64,000 nt of DNA from Sulfurovum sp. NBC37-1 (GCF_000010345.1 NC_009663.1:1798001-1862000); one strand, 5' to 3'. Positions 27,208 through 39,495 are shown, counted from the first letter of the stretch. Numbers and translations are program-made. Notes: generated from the letters alone by a model not told the origin.

Positions 27208-27594
27208 TTAGAAAGACTTTCCGATCTGCTCAACTTTGCTGACCGCTGATGCGATAGCAACACTTGAAGATTCCGCTTTTTTGATAAGCTCTTTCGCCTC
27301 TTCAAGTGCTTTGGCAAGATCACTGTCCTCACCGGAGAGAGCCACGGCACCATCTACGATACACGTTGTTTTCTCTTCATCGACTTTTACATAACCGGAA
27401 TTGATGGCGACAGCCACTTCGCTTCCATCCGCTTTTTCGATCACGATCACACCGGTATCAAGCAAAGAGACCAAAGTAGCATGTTTTGGGAGAACCCCGA
27501 ACTCACCTTCACTACCCGGAAGTGTTACCTGTTTGACATCGTCATCAAAGATCACACCGTTCGGTGTAACAATTTCAAGCTTCATTAGTTCCAT
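27208..27594 (-). CDS. atpC: ATP synthase epsilon subunit
   Basis: Central-stalk regulatory subunit of F1, 128 residues. Starts MELMKLEIVTPNGVIFDDDV with the beta-sandwich motif LPGSEGEFGVLPKHATLVS, followed by a helical C-terminal hairpin. It is the last F1 gene, 29 nt after atpD, and leads directly into tolQ. Confidence 0.95.
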   Translation of the reverse strand: MELMKLEIVTPNGVIFDDDVKQVTLPGSEGEFGVLPKHATLVSLLDTGVIVIEKADGSEVAVAINSGYVKVDEEKTTCIVDGAVALSGEDSDLAKALEEAKELIKKAESSSVAIASAVSKVEQIGKSF

Positions 27595-27623
27595 ATATAT
27601 CCTTTGTCAGACAAGAACTAAGC

Positions 27624-29926
<2,303 letters not shown>

Positions 29927-29938
29927 ATTTAGCCTTTC

Positions 29939-31453
29939 TTAGCCAGCAAATGAAGTTTTAAAATCTTCTATAGCTTTTCTTAGTTGAGCATCTGTATCGT
30001 CAGAGATCTTTTTCTCATTTCTGATAGCATCAAGCACAGATGCATATTTTGCTTCCATGAATGGCATAAGCTCTGCTTCGAACTTGGTAACAGAACTTGC
30101 TGCAATATCATCAAGGTACCCGTTGGCACCGGCAAAAATGATCACAACCTGCTTTTCAACCGGAACCGGAACATAAGGCCCCTGCTTAAGAACCTCTACC
30201 ATTCTCTGTCCACGCTCGAGCTGGGATCTGGTATAGTCATCAAGGTCGGATGCGAACTGTGCGAATGCCTGAAGCTCCCTGAACGAAGCAAGGTCAAGTC
30301 TCAATGTACCTGAAACCTGTTTGATCGCTTTGATCTGTGCAGCACCACCGACTCTTGATACAGAAAGACCAACGTTGATCGCAGGTCTGATACCCGAGTT
30401 GAAGAGGTCAGTTTCAAGGAAGATCTGGCCATCGGTAATAGAAATGACGTTTGTCGGAATATATGCCGCAACGTCACCTGCCTGAGTTTCGATGATAGGG
30501 AATGCAGTAATAGAACCCGCACCCAACTCATCTGAAAGCTTCGCCGCTCTTTCAAGCAGTCTTGAGTGCAGATAGAAAACATCACCCGGATACGCTTCAC
30601 GGCCCGGAGGTCTTCTAAGAATCAATGACATCTCTCTGTAGGCTACGGCATGCTTGGAAAGGTCATCATAGAAGATAACGGCATGTCTGCCGTTGTCTCT
30701 GAAGTACTCAGCCATAGTCACACCTGCATATGGAGCAAGGAACTGAAGTGCAGCAGAGTCGGATGCACCGGCATTCACTATGATCGTGTAATCCAATGCT
30801 CCGTGCTCTTCGAGCTTTTTCACTGTTGCTGCAACGGTTGACTGCTTCTGGCCGATAGCAACATAGATACATACAACGTCCTGACCTTTCTGATTGATGA
30901 TCGTATCGATCGCCAATGTTGTTTTACCGGTCTGTCTGTCACCAATGATAAGCTCTCTCTGGCCTCTACCGACCGGTACCAGTGCATCGATCGCCTTGAT
31001 ACCTGTCTGAAGCGGCTCATGGACAGATTTTCTCGCCATGATCCCTGGTGCTTTTTCCTCAATGAATCTGTACTCAGCTGTTTCAATAGTACCTTTTCCA
31101 TCAATCGGATCACCGAGTGGGTTTACAACCCTACCCATAAGACCGTCACCTACCGGTGTTTTAAGAAGTGCACCTGATCTTTTAACGCTCATACCTTCTT
31201 TGATTCCGGCACTGGTTCCAAGAACAACAACACCAACATTTGCTTCTTCAAGGTTAAGGACCAATCCTTTTGCACCGTTATCGAACTCTACAACTTCTCC
31301 AGCCATAACGTTGTTAAGACCGTAAACGGTTGTAATACCATCCGCGATACCTACTACTTTTCCTATTTCATTGATGTCGACATCAATCTCAAAGTTCTCG
31401 ATTCTCTCTTTGATGATCGAACTAATCTCATCTGCTTGCAATTTTACTGCCAC
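29939..31453 (-). CDS. atpA: ATP synthase alpha subunit
   Basis: Non-catalytic nucleotide-binding F1 subunit, 504 residues. Walker [16 protein letters not shown] (about 170) and the alpha/beta signature segment [17 protein letters not shown] are intact. It follows atpH by 24 nt. Confidence 0.98.
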   Translation of the reverse strand: MAVKLQADEISSIIKERIENFEIDVDINEIGKVVGIADGITTVYGLNNVMAGEVVEFDNGAKGLVLNLEEANVGVVVLGTSAGIKEGMSVKRSGALLKTPVGDGLMGRVVNPLGDPIDGKGTIETAEYRFIEEKAPGIMARKSVHEPLQTGIKAIDALVPVGRGQRELIIGDRQTGKTTLAIDTIINQKGQDVVCIYVAIGQKQSTVAATVKKLEEHGALDYTIIVNAGASDSAALQFLAPYAGVTMAEYFRDNGRHAVIFYDDLSKHAVAYREMSLILRRPPGREAYPGDVFYLHSRLLERAAKLSDELGAGSITAFPIIETQAGDVAAYIPTNVISITDGQIFLETDLFNSGIRPAINVGLSVSRVGGAAQIKAIKQVSGTLRLDLASFRELQAFAQFASDLDDYTRSQLERGQRMVEVLKQGPYVPVPVEKQVVIIFAGANGYLDDIAASSVTKFEAELMPFMEAKYASVLDAIRNEKKISDDTDAQLRKAIEDFKTSFAG

Positions 31454-31477
31454 TGATACTCCTTTACTGTTAGATAA

Positions 31478-32005
31478 CTACAGAGATTTCTTAATGAAAT
31501 CAATTAGCTGTTCTTTAACTCTCTGCTTGGAGAAGTTAACCTCAATACCCAAATCATCAACCGAAACGCGTAATCCCTCAAGATCCGTTTTTTCCTGCTT
31601 CAACTCTATCTTCGACCCTGTATATGTTTCCAGTGTCTTTTCAAGCTTCGCCAACTCCTCTTTTCCGAGTTCGCTGCTGCTTTTCAGTACACCTTCATAC
31701 TGATTCGACTCTTTTTGAAGGTCTGCATTCAGTACCTTTGCAATTGCCGGGATCAGGTCGAGTCTTTTATTCTCACCAAGGATCTTGATGAAGTTCACCA
31801 TTGTGGCATCTGCCTCTTTTCCTATGGCTGAGAGGATCATATCTGTCTTCTTCTCTGCCGAAACGATAGGAGAGGTCAATGCTTCATGTACTTCCGGTAC
31901 CGAAATGGCCTCACTCAGAACATTCAGAACCGAAGCGATGCTTTTAACATCTTTACTTACTGATGAGAGTGCCGTTGCATATCGTTTTGCTATCAACTCT
32001 TCCAT
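31478..32005 (-). CDS. atpH: ATP synthase delta subunit
   Basis: Peripheral-stalk subunit of F1 (OSCP/delta family), 175 residues. N-terminal helical domain with AKRYATALSSV and a C-terminal segment ending LRVSVDDLGIEVNFSKQRVKEQL. The ATG overlaps the atpF stop (TAATG). Confidence 0.92.
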   Translation of the reverse strand: MEELIAKRYATALSSVSKDVKSIASVLNVLSEAISVPEVHEALTSPIVSAEKKTDMILSAIGKEADATMVNFIKILGENKRLDLIPAIAKVLNADLQKESNQYEGVLKSSSELGKEELAKLEKTLETYTGSKIELKQEKTDLEGLRVSVDDLGIEVNFSKQRVKEQLIDFIKKSL

Positions 32006-32568
32006 TATGCCACCTTCCCATGTTCAGCTTTTCTTGAAATGATATCGACCACTTTGGTCTCATCCAGTGCAATATCATCTGTTGTGATATTTTCAGAAAG
32101 GACCTCGTCGATCACATCTCTTGCAGCTTTTCTCTCTTCGAGCGTAATCTTCTCTTCAAATTGCTTCTCAAGAACAACCAATTCATTTTCTGATGCTTCA
32201 GCGATCTTTGCCGCAAGGATTTCTGCCTCTTTTTTCGCATCTTCAATGATCTCGGCAGCTTTGTTCACACTTTCATTCAAATGAGACTGAGCTTCTTTCT
32301 TTTCATCTTTTGCAGCCTGAAGTTTACTTTCGATCTCTTTCAGCTGTCCTGCAATACCTTCTCTTCTTCCTTTGAAAAAGTTTTTGATAGGGTTTGCAAT
32401 AAGGTAATAGAGAATAGCGGCAAAGATCGTGAAGTTGATCACTCTTGGCCAAAAGTCACTCTCTCTTCCTGTCTGAGTCAGGTAACGAGACGCTTCACCG
32501 CTGTCATGCCCACTTGCCAGAAGAATAGCAGGAACCATGAGTAAAGCGAATAGTGCTAATTTTTTCAT
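32005..32568 (-). CDS. atpF: ATP synthase b subunit
   Basis: Peripheral stalk subunit, about 187 residues. I prefer the second ATG (32566-32568), 6 nt after AAAGGG, to the one touching the ribosome-binding site. A cleavable-looking signal (MKKLALFALLMVPAILLAS) precedes the usual single membrane helix (about 45-65, INFTIFAAILYYLI), followed by a long charged stalk helix. The additional N-terminal hydrophobic segment is common in this phylum. Confidence 0.9.
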   Translation of the reverse strand: MKKLALFALLMVPAILLASGHDSGEASRYLTQTGRESDFWPRVINFTIFAAILYYLIANPIKNFFKGRREGIAGQLKEIESKLQAAKDEKKEAQSHLNESVNKAAEIIEDAKKEAEILAAKIAEASENELVVLEKQFEEKITLEERKAARDVIDEVLSENITTDDIALDETKVVDIISRKAEHGKVA

Positions 32569-32581
32569 ATTCATCCCTTTT

Positions 32582-33004
32582 TTATAGTTTGCTAAACTTA
32601 GCTTTGAGGCTCTCTTTGAACAGAGGCATTTGTGAAAGTAGGGAGTTTTTAAGCTCCTCTTTGTCGGAAGCCAACTTCTGGGCGAAGTTCTCGTACTTTT
32701 TGTTCAACTCTTCCTGCTTCGCTTCGACTTTACTCGCAGCCAATGATTTCTCTTCATCGATCGCTTTCTGTCTTATCGCTGCAGCTTCAGCTTTGGCATT
32801 GTCAATGTTTTCAGCTGCCTGGGCATTGAGTTCATCACTGTTACCGCTGAGTCCTTTTGCTGCTTCCAAATCTTTTGCTATCGAGCGGTCTCTGTCATCC
32901 ATGAACTTCAGGAGAGGCTGGAATAGCATATTATTTAAAACAACAAGAAGGATCAGAAACAACACTAAGACGAACAACATCAATGGTAAATGTATGTCAA
33001 GCAT
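32582..33004 (-). CDS. atpF': ATP synthase b' subunit
   Basis: Second b-type stalk subunit (140 residues), so the enzyme has a b/b' heterodimer as in phototrophs and other Campylobacterota. One N-terminal membrane helix (about 5-28, LMLFVLVLFLILLVVLNNML), then a charged alpha-helical stalk. First gene of the operon; TGAGGAG precedes the ATG. Confidence 0.92.
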   Translation of the reverse strand: MLDIHLPLMLFVLVLFLILLVVLNNMLFQPLLKFMDDRDRSIAKDLEAAKGLSGNSDELNAQAAENIDNAKAEAAAIRQKAIDEEKSLAASKVEAKQEELNKKYENFAQKLASDKEELKNSLLSQMPLFKESLKAKFSKL

Positions 33005-33030
33005 TAAAACTCCTCATGTAATTTCGCAAT

Positions 33031-33036
33031 ATTTTA
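33031..33036 (-). promoter_or_regulatory. Probable -10 of the ATP synthase operon
   Basis: The minus strand reads ATGGTAAAATATT; TAAAAT lies 27 nt before the atpF' ATG in the parB-atpF' gap. No convincing -35. Confidence 0.4.
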
Positions 33037-33066
33037 CCATTATCGAAATGAGATGTTGGTTAAAAT

Positions 33067-33939
33067 TCAGTCTTTTTTGAGGAATGTTAAAAAGTTTTCG
33101 ATATCTTTCTCATTAGAAAAGCTTATCTCAATACTCTTGGCTTTGATCTTGTATTCAAAAGGAAGAAGCTTCTTAAAGGCTTTTTTATGCTTTTCAAGCA
33201 ATTTGGAAGCAGAAGCCTTAACTGTGGGGGCCGCATCGCCTTTTTTATAGCTTTTAACCATTTTTTCAGCATCACGGACGGAAAGTTTCTGGCCGATGAT
33301 ACTGTCTATGATGATCTTCTGCTGCTTTTCATCAAGCCCTACCAGTACTTTGGCATGTCCCTGGGAGATCTTGCCGGATGCCACTTTTTTCTGGGCATAA
33401 GGCGACAGAGAAAGCAGACGCATGGTATTGGTGATCTGCGAACGGCTTTTATGCACGATTGTTGAGAGTTCGTCATGGGTGATCTTGTGTACTTCTATAA
33501 GTTCGGCATAGGAGTTTGCCAATTCGATGGCATTGAGGTTCTCTCTCTGAATGTTCTCGATGAGTGCCAGTTCCCGCAGCCTTGCTTCGTCGATCTCCAC
33601 ATTGGCGATGATTGCCTTAATGGTGGTGATCTTTGCCAGTTTGTGCGCACGAAGACGACGTTCTCCCGCAATCAGCAGGAATCCGTTCTCTTTTTCAATG
33701 ACAACGACAGGCTGCAATAGACCATGTTCTTTGATCGACTGGCTCAACTCTTTGAGTGCTGATTCATCGAAATGCTTACGCGGCTGGAAAGGGTTCGCGG
33801 AAATACTTTTAACAGGAAGTTCCTCCACACGCGCTCCCTGAGCTTCCAGTTCAGAACTGTCTATACTGCTGAGATCTTCTTTTTCATATGCCTCTTCCAC
33901 TTCAGAGAGTATCTCTCCTAATCCTCTTCCCAGTGCCAT
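33067..33939 (-). CDS. parB: Chromosome-partitioning protein ParB
   Basis: CTPase clamp that loads at parS and partners ParA in origin segregation. 290 residues from the ATG at 33937-33939 (M-ALGRGLGEILSEVEE), one base after the parA stop; the longer frame into parA is not used. ParB N-terminal motifs AGERRLRAHKLA and ENIQRENLNAIELANSY, and a helix-turn-helix (HDELSTIVHKSRSQITNTMRLL) are visible. The C-terminal dimer domain is short. Confidence 0.95.
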   Translation of the reverse strand: MALGRGLGEILSEVEEAYEKEDLSSIDSSELEAQGARVEELPVKSISANPFQPRKHFDESALKELSQSIKEHGLLQPVVVIEKENGFLLIAGERRLRAHKLAKITTIKAIIANVEIDEARLRELALIENIQRENLNAIELANSYAELIEVHKITHDELSTIVHKSRSQITNTMRLLSLSPYAQKKVASGKISQGHAKVLVGLDEKQQKIIIDSIIGQKLSVRDAEKMVKSYKKGDAAPTVKASASKLLEKHKKAFKKLLPFEYKIKAKSIEISFSNEKDIENFLTFLKKD

Positions 33940-33940
33940 C

Positions 33941-34726
33941 TTAACCTCTTGCGATGACCGTTGCAAGATCTTTGTATGCCAAAGAGCCTTTGGAACTGGA
34001 AGCATAATGCGTAACCGGCTTACCGAAACTCGGAGATTCGGCGATCTTGACATTACGCGGTACAACAATACACTCTTTGCCTTTTCTGATGTGGAAAAGC
34101 TTGTCTTTGAAGTGGTAGCTCAGATCCGCCAGTACCTGCTTGGAGAGATTGTTCTGCTTGGAATACATCGTAGGCAGGAATCCCTTGATCTTGAGTTTTG
34201 GATTGATGGTCTTCTTCAAAAGACTGACCGTATTCAGCAGCTGTGCCAACCCCTCCAGTGCAAAAAATTCACACTGGATGGGGATGATAACAGAGTCCGA
34301 AGCACTCAGTGCATTGATCGTGATGGGCCCCAGAGCCGGAGGTGAATCGATGATGATAAAGTCATATTTTTTGGAGATCTCTTTGATCTTCTCCTTGAGG
34401 ATCAGCTCTCTGTTCTTTTTTCTGCTGTTGTAGAACTCTTTTTCGATACCGACAAGACCGATGTTCGAGGGAACAAGATCAAGTTTTTTTATCTGTGACT
34501 TGAGAATGACTTCAGAGAGTTTTTTACTGCCGATCAGTACATGATAGATATTGTATTCGTAATCGTTTCTGTTGAAACCGAGACTGGTCGTTGCATTGGA
34601 CTGGGGGTCGATGTCCAAAAGCAACACTTTCTTGCCCTTTTCAGCCAAAGAGGCTGCCAGATTCACTGCTGTCGTCGTTTTGCCTACGCCACCCTTCTGG
34701 TTGGCTATGCTTATCACCTCACTCAT
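33941..34726 (-). CDS. parA: Chromosome-partitioning ATPase ParA
   Basis: Soj/ParA ATPase of 261 residues. Deviant Walker A NQKGGVGKTTTAVNLAA at the N-terminus, DIDPQSNATTSL, and FIIIDSPPALGPIT. I use the ATG at 34724-34726 (M-SEVISIANQKGG), which overlaps the birA stop by 4 nt (ATGA). Adjacent to parB. Confidence 0.96.
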   Translation of the reverse strand: MSEVISIANQKGGVGKTTTAVNLAASLAEKGKKVLLLDIDPQSNATTSLGFNRNDYEYNIYHVLIGSKKLSEVILKSQIKKLDLVPSNIGLVGIEKEFYNSRKKNRELILKEKIKEISKKYDFIIIDSPPALGPITINALSASDSVIIPIQCEFFALEGLAQLLNTVSLLKKTINPKLKIKGFLPTMYSKQNNLSKQVLADLSYHFKDKLFHIRKGKECIVVPRNVKIAESPSFGKPVTHYASSSKGSLAYKDLATVIARG

Positions 34727-35358
34727 CTTGAACTGTACACCTTTTTTCCCCCTATTATCAAAGAGCCATCCTCGCACAAAGCGGCGTCTGCAAGGCTCTT
34801 TCTCTCGTTTTCAATATGGACTGAAAAACGTCTGCTTAAGTCAAATTCTATCTGATATTCACTAAAAACCTGCTTCCATTTTGGAAATTTCAAAAGGCTT
34901 TCAATGTACTTTTGAAGAAGATTTTCTGGACTTATGTCGGACTGCAGGGAGCTGTAGCCGTTTTGTGATTTTTTCAGATTGATCCCGATACCGCAAACCA
35001 GTACATTTTTCATTTTTTTGGTGATCGTTCCCCCTACTTTTTCATCATACAGATAAAAGTCATTAGGCCATTTCAACCAGACATTTTCACCCAATTCTTC
35101 CAAGGTTTTTTTCATGATATAGGAGAAATAGATGGAAGAGGAAGAGAGAGGAAGATCATCAGGAAGTTCACTTAGCGAAATGGCTATGGAAGCAAAGAAA
35201 TTCCCTTCTCCTCCTCTCCATTCATTGTCACGGCTTCCGATACCCGAACTTTGTTCCAGGGCAAGTACCGCTACAGGTGCCTGAAGCTGCCCTCTCTCAA
35301 CCTGTTCTATAAGATATTTTTGTGTTGAAGGCAGATTTTTAAAGGATATTATCTCCAA
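34723..35358 (-). CDS. birA: Biotin--[acetyl-CoA carboxylase] ligase
   Basis: Attaches biotin to the carrier domain of acetyl-CoA carboxylase and other carboxylases. 211 residues: only the catalytic domain, with the biotinyl-AMP loop GIGSRDNEWRGGEGNFFAS and WLKWPNDFYL. There is no N-terminal DNA-binding domain, so it should not act as the biotin-operon repressor. Overlaps fmt by 20 nt and parA by 4 nt. Confidence 0.92.
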   Translation of the reverse strand: MEIISFKNLPSTQKYLIEQVERGQLQAPVAVLALEQSSGIGSRDNEWRGGEGNFFASIAISLSELPDDLPLSSSSIYFSYIMKKTLEELGENVWLKWPNDFYLYDEKVGGTITKKMKNVLVCGIGINLKKSQNGYSSLQSDISPENLLQKYIESLLKFPKWKQVFSEYQIEFDLSRRFSVHIENERKSLADAALCEDGSLIIGGKKVYSSR

Positions 35359-36253
35359 CTTTCTTTCCCCTCCCCACGCAGTAGGCTCTGGCTGTCATCA
35401 CTTTTTTGGAAGCCGGCTGCAGGATGCCTATTTTCAGGGCACCCCTGCTGCATCCGACGAGCACGCTCTCCTCGTCAAAAGAGAGTATTTCCCCAGCCGT
35501 ATGTGTTGTGCCACTTTCAAGCAGTATCACTTCATCAAATTTGGTCCCGTTGACAGCAAAGATACCGGGCCAGCCTTCAAATGCACGGTATTTGTTGTAA
35601 ATGATCTCTGCATCCTCAAAATCGATCTGGCCGTCACTCTTCTTGATCTTTTTACAAAGGCTCGCCTGACTCTCATCCTGCGCTTCCGGCGTGATCGTTT
35701 CAAAATTGCGTACCGTACTCAGAGTCAGCATACAGGCATCTCTGGTCAGCTGTTCCATCAGGGCGAACAGGCGCATCTCTTTGGGAATGACGAACTCTAT
35801 CTTTTCGAGCATCGGTCCCGTGTCAAGCCCGGCTTCCATCAGCATCGATGTCACACCGGTCTTCTCATCACCGTTCAGCAAAGACTGCTGGACAGGAGAA
35901 GCACCACGATACTGTGGCAGAAGCGAAGCATGCAGGTTGATACAGGGTGCGATATCGAGAATGGATTGCGGGAGTATCTGCCCGAATGCCGCTACAATGA
36001 TAAAATCAGGGTTTTGGCTTTTAATCGCTTCTTTAATCCCTTCTTCACTCAAACGGTTAGGTTGCAGTACGTCAATACCATGCTCCTGTGCCAGGACCTT
36101 GACCGGAGGAGGTGTCAGTACCTTTTTCCGTCCTACCGGTCTGTCAGGCTGTGTCAGGACCAGGGAAACATCCATATCCTCCGCCTCGACCAGTGTTTGA
36201 AGTATCTCTCTGGCATAGTGGGGTGTACCCATATAGATTATTTTATATTTCAT
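35339..36253 (-). CDS. fmt: Methionyl-tRNA formyltransferase
   Basis: Formylates Met-tRNA for initiation. 304 residues with INLHASLLPQYRGASPVQ (catalytic His region), the formyl-folate site near VVAAFGQILPQ, and a C-terminal OB-like domain. The start immediately follows the proB stop (TAA-ATG). Confidence 0.95.
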   Translation of the reverse strand: MKYKIIYMGTPHYAREILQTLVEAEDMDVSLVLTQPDRPVGRKKVLTPPPVKVLAQEHGIDVLQPNRLSEEGIKEAIKSQNPDFIIVAAFGQILPQSILDIAPCINLHASLLPQYRGASPVQQSLLNGDEKTGVTSMLMEAGLDTGPMLEKIEFVIPKEMRLFALMEQLTRDACMLTLSTVRNFETITPEAQDESQASLCKKIKKSDGQIDFEDAEIIYNKYRAFEGWPGIFAVNGTKFDEVILLESGTTHTAGEILSFDEESVLVGCSRGALKIGILQPASKKVMTARAYCVGRGKKVGDNIL

Positions 36254-37027
36254 TTATGACCTCTTTGTGGATGTGAACAGTGTCCCGCCTTTATGCTCAC
36301 CCTCTATGAGGAAAGATTTCACATCACTCAGCTCGAAACCAGAGGCGAGGAACATCTCCCGGCCATGCTTCATTAAAAAATCGGCTGCCTGAAGTTTTGT
36401 AACTATTCCTCCCGTAGCAAATTCATTGTTCGGGGTATGCTCTGCAGCGAGTTCTTCTTCTTCTATCTCGTTGACTACGGCTCGGCGTCTGGCATCCTGA
36501 AAGCAGTTAGGGTCTTTGTCATACAGCGCATCGATATCGGAAAGTATCACCAGAAGATCTGCATCAAAATAGTGTGCAACATGCGCGGAAAGCCTGTCGT
36601 TATCACCAAATACCAGTTCTTCGATACTCACGGTATCATTTTCATTGATAATAGGCACTACATTATTTGCCAATAGTGTATCGATAGCCACTTTAGCATG
36701 GGAAACATGTTTATCAGATTCAAACACATCTGCACTGAAAAGCACCTGGGAGCACAGCAGATCAAATCTCGCGAATTTTTCCTGATACATTTTAAGCAGT
36801 AGCGGCTGGCCTATGGCAGCCAGTGCCTGTCTGTTGGCTATGTCATCTCTGTCAAGTGGGAGTTGCGTATATCCTGCTGCTACCGCACCGGAACTCACCA
36901 GCGCCACTTCATAGCTGTGTTTCTTCAGGTCAGCGATAAGCTCAACCAGTGCCATCATTCTCTCTCTGGCGATACTCCCGTCTTCCGTCAGGACATGGGA
37001 ACCTACCTTGATCACGATCCGCTTCAT
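36254..37027 (-). CDS. proB: Glutamate 5-kinase, short form without PUA
   Basis: First step of proline synthesis. 257 residues, amino-acid kinase domain only: [11 protein letters not shown] at the N-terminus, [29 protein letters not shown] and [13 protein letters not shown]. The C-terminal PUA domain of the E. coli enzyme is absent, as is normal for this phylum. Located between obg and fmt, away from proA and proC. Confidence 0.94.
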
Positions 37028-37032
37028 ACTAC

Positions 37033-38154
37033 CTACTTCTCTTCAGCTTCTGTTTCTTCTTTGACATTTTTGACAAAATCACCAAGTGCATAACGCAGTG
37101 CTTCCGTATTGAGATGTGCTACCGAAGAGATAGGCAGAACAAACAACGGTTCTTTTATGGGTAATGGTACACCAAAGTCCGTTTTGAAGCCGTAAGAGAG
37201 ATAGTTCATATCCGCTTTATACTTCTTCAATGTATCATTGGCTTTCAAACCTATGTCATCCAGGAAAGTCTGCGTCAGTGTATTGACCTCATCCTGACTT
37301 AAAGAATCTATCTTGGTGATGGCAATGGCATGTTTCCTTCCTGCAAGTGTTTCGGAATATCTGTCCAACTCTACCAGTAATGTTTCGTACTGGTACTTCA
37401 TCTCACGGTAATTGGCCGCATCGATCATCAAAAGTAGTGTTTTTGTCCTCTCAATGTGCTTGAGGAATTCCAGTCCCAGACCACGTCCGTCACTGGCACC
37501 TTCAATGATACCCGGAATATCTGCCATCATAAATGAATCGTAATCACTGATATGTACGACACCAAGCTTTGGCGTCAATGTGGTGAATTCATAGTTGGCA
37601 ACCTGCGGTCTTGCATTGGAAAGTGTTGCTATGAGTGTTGATTTACCGACATTCGGATACCCGACCAGTCCCACATCGGCAATGAGCTTCATCTCGAGTC
37701 TGACCTGTTTGGTGATACCAGGGAGTCCGGGCTGTGCATAGGTCGGTCTCTGGTTCGTCGAACTCTTGAAGTGCATATTGCCCAGACCGCCCTTCCCGCC
37801 TTCAAGAAATTTGACGACTTGTCCTTCTTCTACAAGATCGAGCAGCTCCTCTCCTGTCTCCATATCTACGACTGTTGTCCCCGGAGGTACGATGATCGTA
37901 GTATCTTGGCCTTTTCTTCCATATTTCTTACGCCCTTCTCCGGGACGGCCATTCTCCGCTTTTATATGGTTACGGCCTCTGAGACCCGAGAGGGTGTCGG
38001 TATTATTGTCTACCTTGAAAAATACCGAGCCTCCACGGCCGCCGTCACCACCGTCCGGGCCACCTTTGATGACGAATTTCTCCGTCCAGAACGAGATGGC
38101 GCCTGCACCACCTTTACCTGAGCTAATCAACAGCTCTACACTATCTACGAACAT
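37033..38154 (-). CDS. obg: GTPase Obg
   Basis: Essential ribosome-associated GTPase. 373 residues: N-terminal glycine-rich Obg fold (1-157, [12 protein letters not shown]), G-domain with [11 protein letters not shown] (G1), [16 protein letters not shown] (G3), TKID (G4), and a C-terminal tail. The gene lies 5 nt upstream of proB. The common rplU-rpmA-obg order is broken here by a divergent lipoprotein gene. Confidence 0.95.
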
Positions 38155-38218
38155 ATATTAAACCTTTGTTATTAAAAAAACCATCCAACTCTAACAGTGG
38201 CGGTAAATAAATTATGGA

Positions 38219-38224
38219 ATTATA
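38219..38224 (-). promoter_or_regulatory. Promoter -10 for obg
   Basis: The minus strand reads GATTTGGGTATAATTCC; TATAAT preceded by TTTGGG, 65 nt before the obg ATG. Same extended element as at 744, 8413 and 39484. Confidence 0.55.
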
Positions 38225-38410
38225 CCCAAATCCTGAAGTAGAATTCTTTCAATCTTTACAATGCTTGTGTTTAAGGTTTTTCTGTCAAATCTGAGTCGAA
38301 CCCATAGGTTCGGTGATGATTTTACATGAAGACCTTGAATATAATGATTGTGAAGAGTGTTAAATTTTATTTCTGGATCTGGGTATAACCCAAATCCGAA
38401 AAATACTCGC

Positions 38411-38416
38411 TATAAT
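38411..38416 (+). promoter_or_regulatory. Promoter -10 for the small lipoprotein gene
   Basis: TCGCTATAATTTT contains a perfect TATAAT 31 nt before the ATG at 38448. Confidence 0.5.
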
Positions 38417-38447
38417 TTTCCTATCAATTCTTTATGGGGTATCTACT

Positions 38448-38765
38448 ATGAAATATCTTAAGTCCATGACACTGAGTACAACGGCACTGCTACTGCTTAC
38501 TGCCTGCGGAGGCGTACGTCATGTACCGGAAAATAAAGGCGGTTTCTACTACAGCGGTATCTATTTTGGCAAAAACTTCTCGCAAACACTGAAAGAAGGT
38601 GTAGAAGACGGTTGTGATACTTCCAAAGGACACTATACAAAGAATCATACACTCTTCAACAACGACAAAGATTACAATACCGGATGGTTCCTCGGTCGCA
38701 GCAGATGTATACCGTTATTCAAGGTCGAAGAGGATGAAAAACCCGTCAATACACCTGAGGTATAG
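38448..38765 (+). CDS. Hypothetical lipoprotein, 105 residues
   Basis: Not recognised. A lipoprotein signal ends at Cys20 (LLLLTACGG). The mature part is short, polar and Gly/Tyr/Asn-rich, with two further Cys (about 59 and 91) that could form a disulfide, and a repeated-looking pattern GFYYSGIYFGKNFSQ / YNTGWFLGRSRC. Single gene on the plus strand between obg and rpmA, with its own promoter. Confidence 0.7.
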   Translation: MKYLKSMTLSTTALLLLTACGGVRHVPENKGGFYYSGIYFGKNFSQTLKEGVEDGCDTSKGHYTKNHTLFNNDKDYNTGWFLGRSRCIPLFKVEEDEKPVNTPEV

Positions 38766-38823
38766 TCAAAGCTGTAAAGCTATCTTACTTCGAACAATAT
38801 CAATGAATTTTGATAAATTTAGG

Positions 38824-38850
38824 AAAAAACCCTTCTCGCCAGAGGAGAAG
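38824..38850 (-). terminator. Rho-independent terminator of rplU-rpmA
   Basis: On the minus strand: CTTCTC, 7-nt loop, GAGAAG, then GG and a run of six T. It lies 13 nt beyond the rpmA stop. The best classical terminator seen in the window. Confidence 0.75.
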
Positions 38851-38863
38851 AGTTGGTGGGGAA

Positions 38864-39118
38864 TTACGCAGGAACTACAGAAACTCTTTTTTGGCTTCTT
38901 GATCTGTTCTCGAATTTTACTACACCTTCAACCATTGCGAAGATCGTATGGTCTTTACCCATACCTACGCCGTTACCTGGGTGCACTTTTGTTCCTCTTT
39001 GTCTGATGATGATGTTACCGGGGATAACTTTTTCACCACCGAACTTTTTAACGCCTAAACGACGTCCAGCTGAATCACGGTTATTTTGAGTGGATCCTTG
39101 ACCTTTCTTGTGTGCCAT
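38864..39118 (-). CDS. rpmA: Ribosomal protein L27
   Basis: 50S subunit protein near the peptidyl-transferase centre, 84 residues, starting [20 protein letters not shown] and containing [20 protein letters not shown]. Mature N-terminus AHKKG follows Met directly, so no processed extension of the Firmicutes type. 19 nt after rplU. Confidence 0.97.
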   Translation of the reverse strand: MAHKKGQGSTQNNRDSAGRRLGVKKFGGEKVIPGNIIIRQRGTKVHPGNGVGMGKDHTIFAMVEGVVKFENRSRSQKRVSVVPA

Positions 39119-39137
39119 ATCTTGCTCCTTCTGTTAC

Positions 39138-39443
39138 TTATGCGATTTTAGTAATTCTTACTCTTGTAAAGTCTCTTCTGAAACCTCTTTTGAGTTTTGA
39201 ATCTTTTCTTCTTCTTTTCTTATAGATGATCACTTTCTTGTCTCTACCTTCGTTGATCACCTCACCTTTAACAACTGCACCCTCTACAAAAGGAGTACCG
39301 ACTGTTAATTCACCGTTGTCTACCGCAAGAACTTCTTTGAATTCTACTGCTGATTTTGGCTCAAGACCCATGTTGTCAAAACAGATGATATCACCCTCTT
39401 GAACTTTGAATTGTTGGCCACTTGCTTTAATGATTGCGTACAT
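39138..39443 (-). CDS. rplU: Ribosomal protein L21
   Basis: 50S subunit protein that binds 23S rRNA with L20, 101 residues from the ATG at 39441-39443 ([18 protein letters not shown]). The upstream in-frame extension overlaps the promoter and is not translated. Ends with [20 protein letters not shown]. Confidence 0.96.
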   Translation of the reverse strand: MYAIIKASGQQFKVQEGDIICFDNMGLEPKSAVEFKEVLAVDNGELTVGTPFVEGAVVKGEVINEGRDKKVIIYKKRRRKDSKLKRGFRRDFTRVRITKIA

Positions 39444-39483
39444 TGCAAACCCTTTACTATCTGTGTATTTTAAAAAGTTTGAG

Positions 39484-39495
39484 ATTATACCCAAA
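39484..39495 (-). promoter_or_regulatory. Extended -10 promoter for rplU-rpmA
   Basis: The minus strand reads GTTTGGGTATAATCTC; TATAAT with TTTGGG upstream, 40 nt before the rplU ATG. Confidence 0.6.

Larger units (their letters stand above)
38155..38447. other. Divergent intergenic region obg / small lipoprotein
   Basis: The longest gene-free stretch. Besides divergent -10 boxes at 38219 and 38411 it holds a small hairpin (CGAACC-CATA-GGTTCG, 38297-38312), and an imperfect inverted repeat GGATCTGGGT-ATA-ACCCAAATCC (38375-38397) whose right half ACCCAAATCC repeats next to the obg -10. No coding capacity was recognised in it. Confidence 0.5.

Noticed and set aside
34723-35358. birA considered truncated for lack of the DNA-binding domain
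   Set aside because: Catalytic-only biotin ligases are common and the gene is intact and coupled to its neighbours.
36254-37027. proB considered truncated for lack of the PUA domain
   Set aside because: The short form is usual in this group and the kinase domain is complete.
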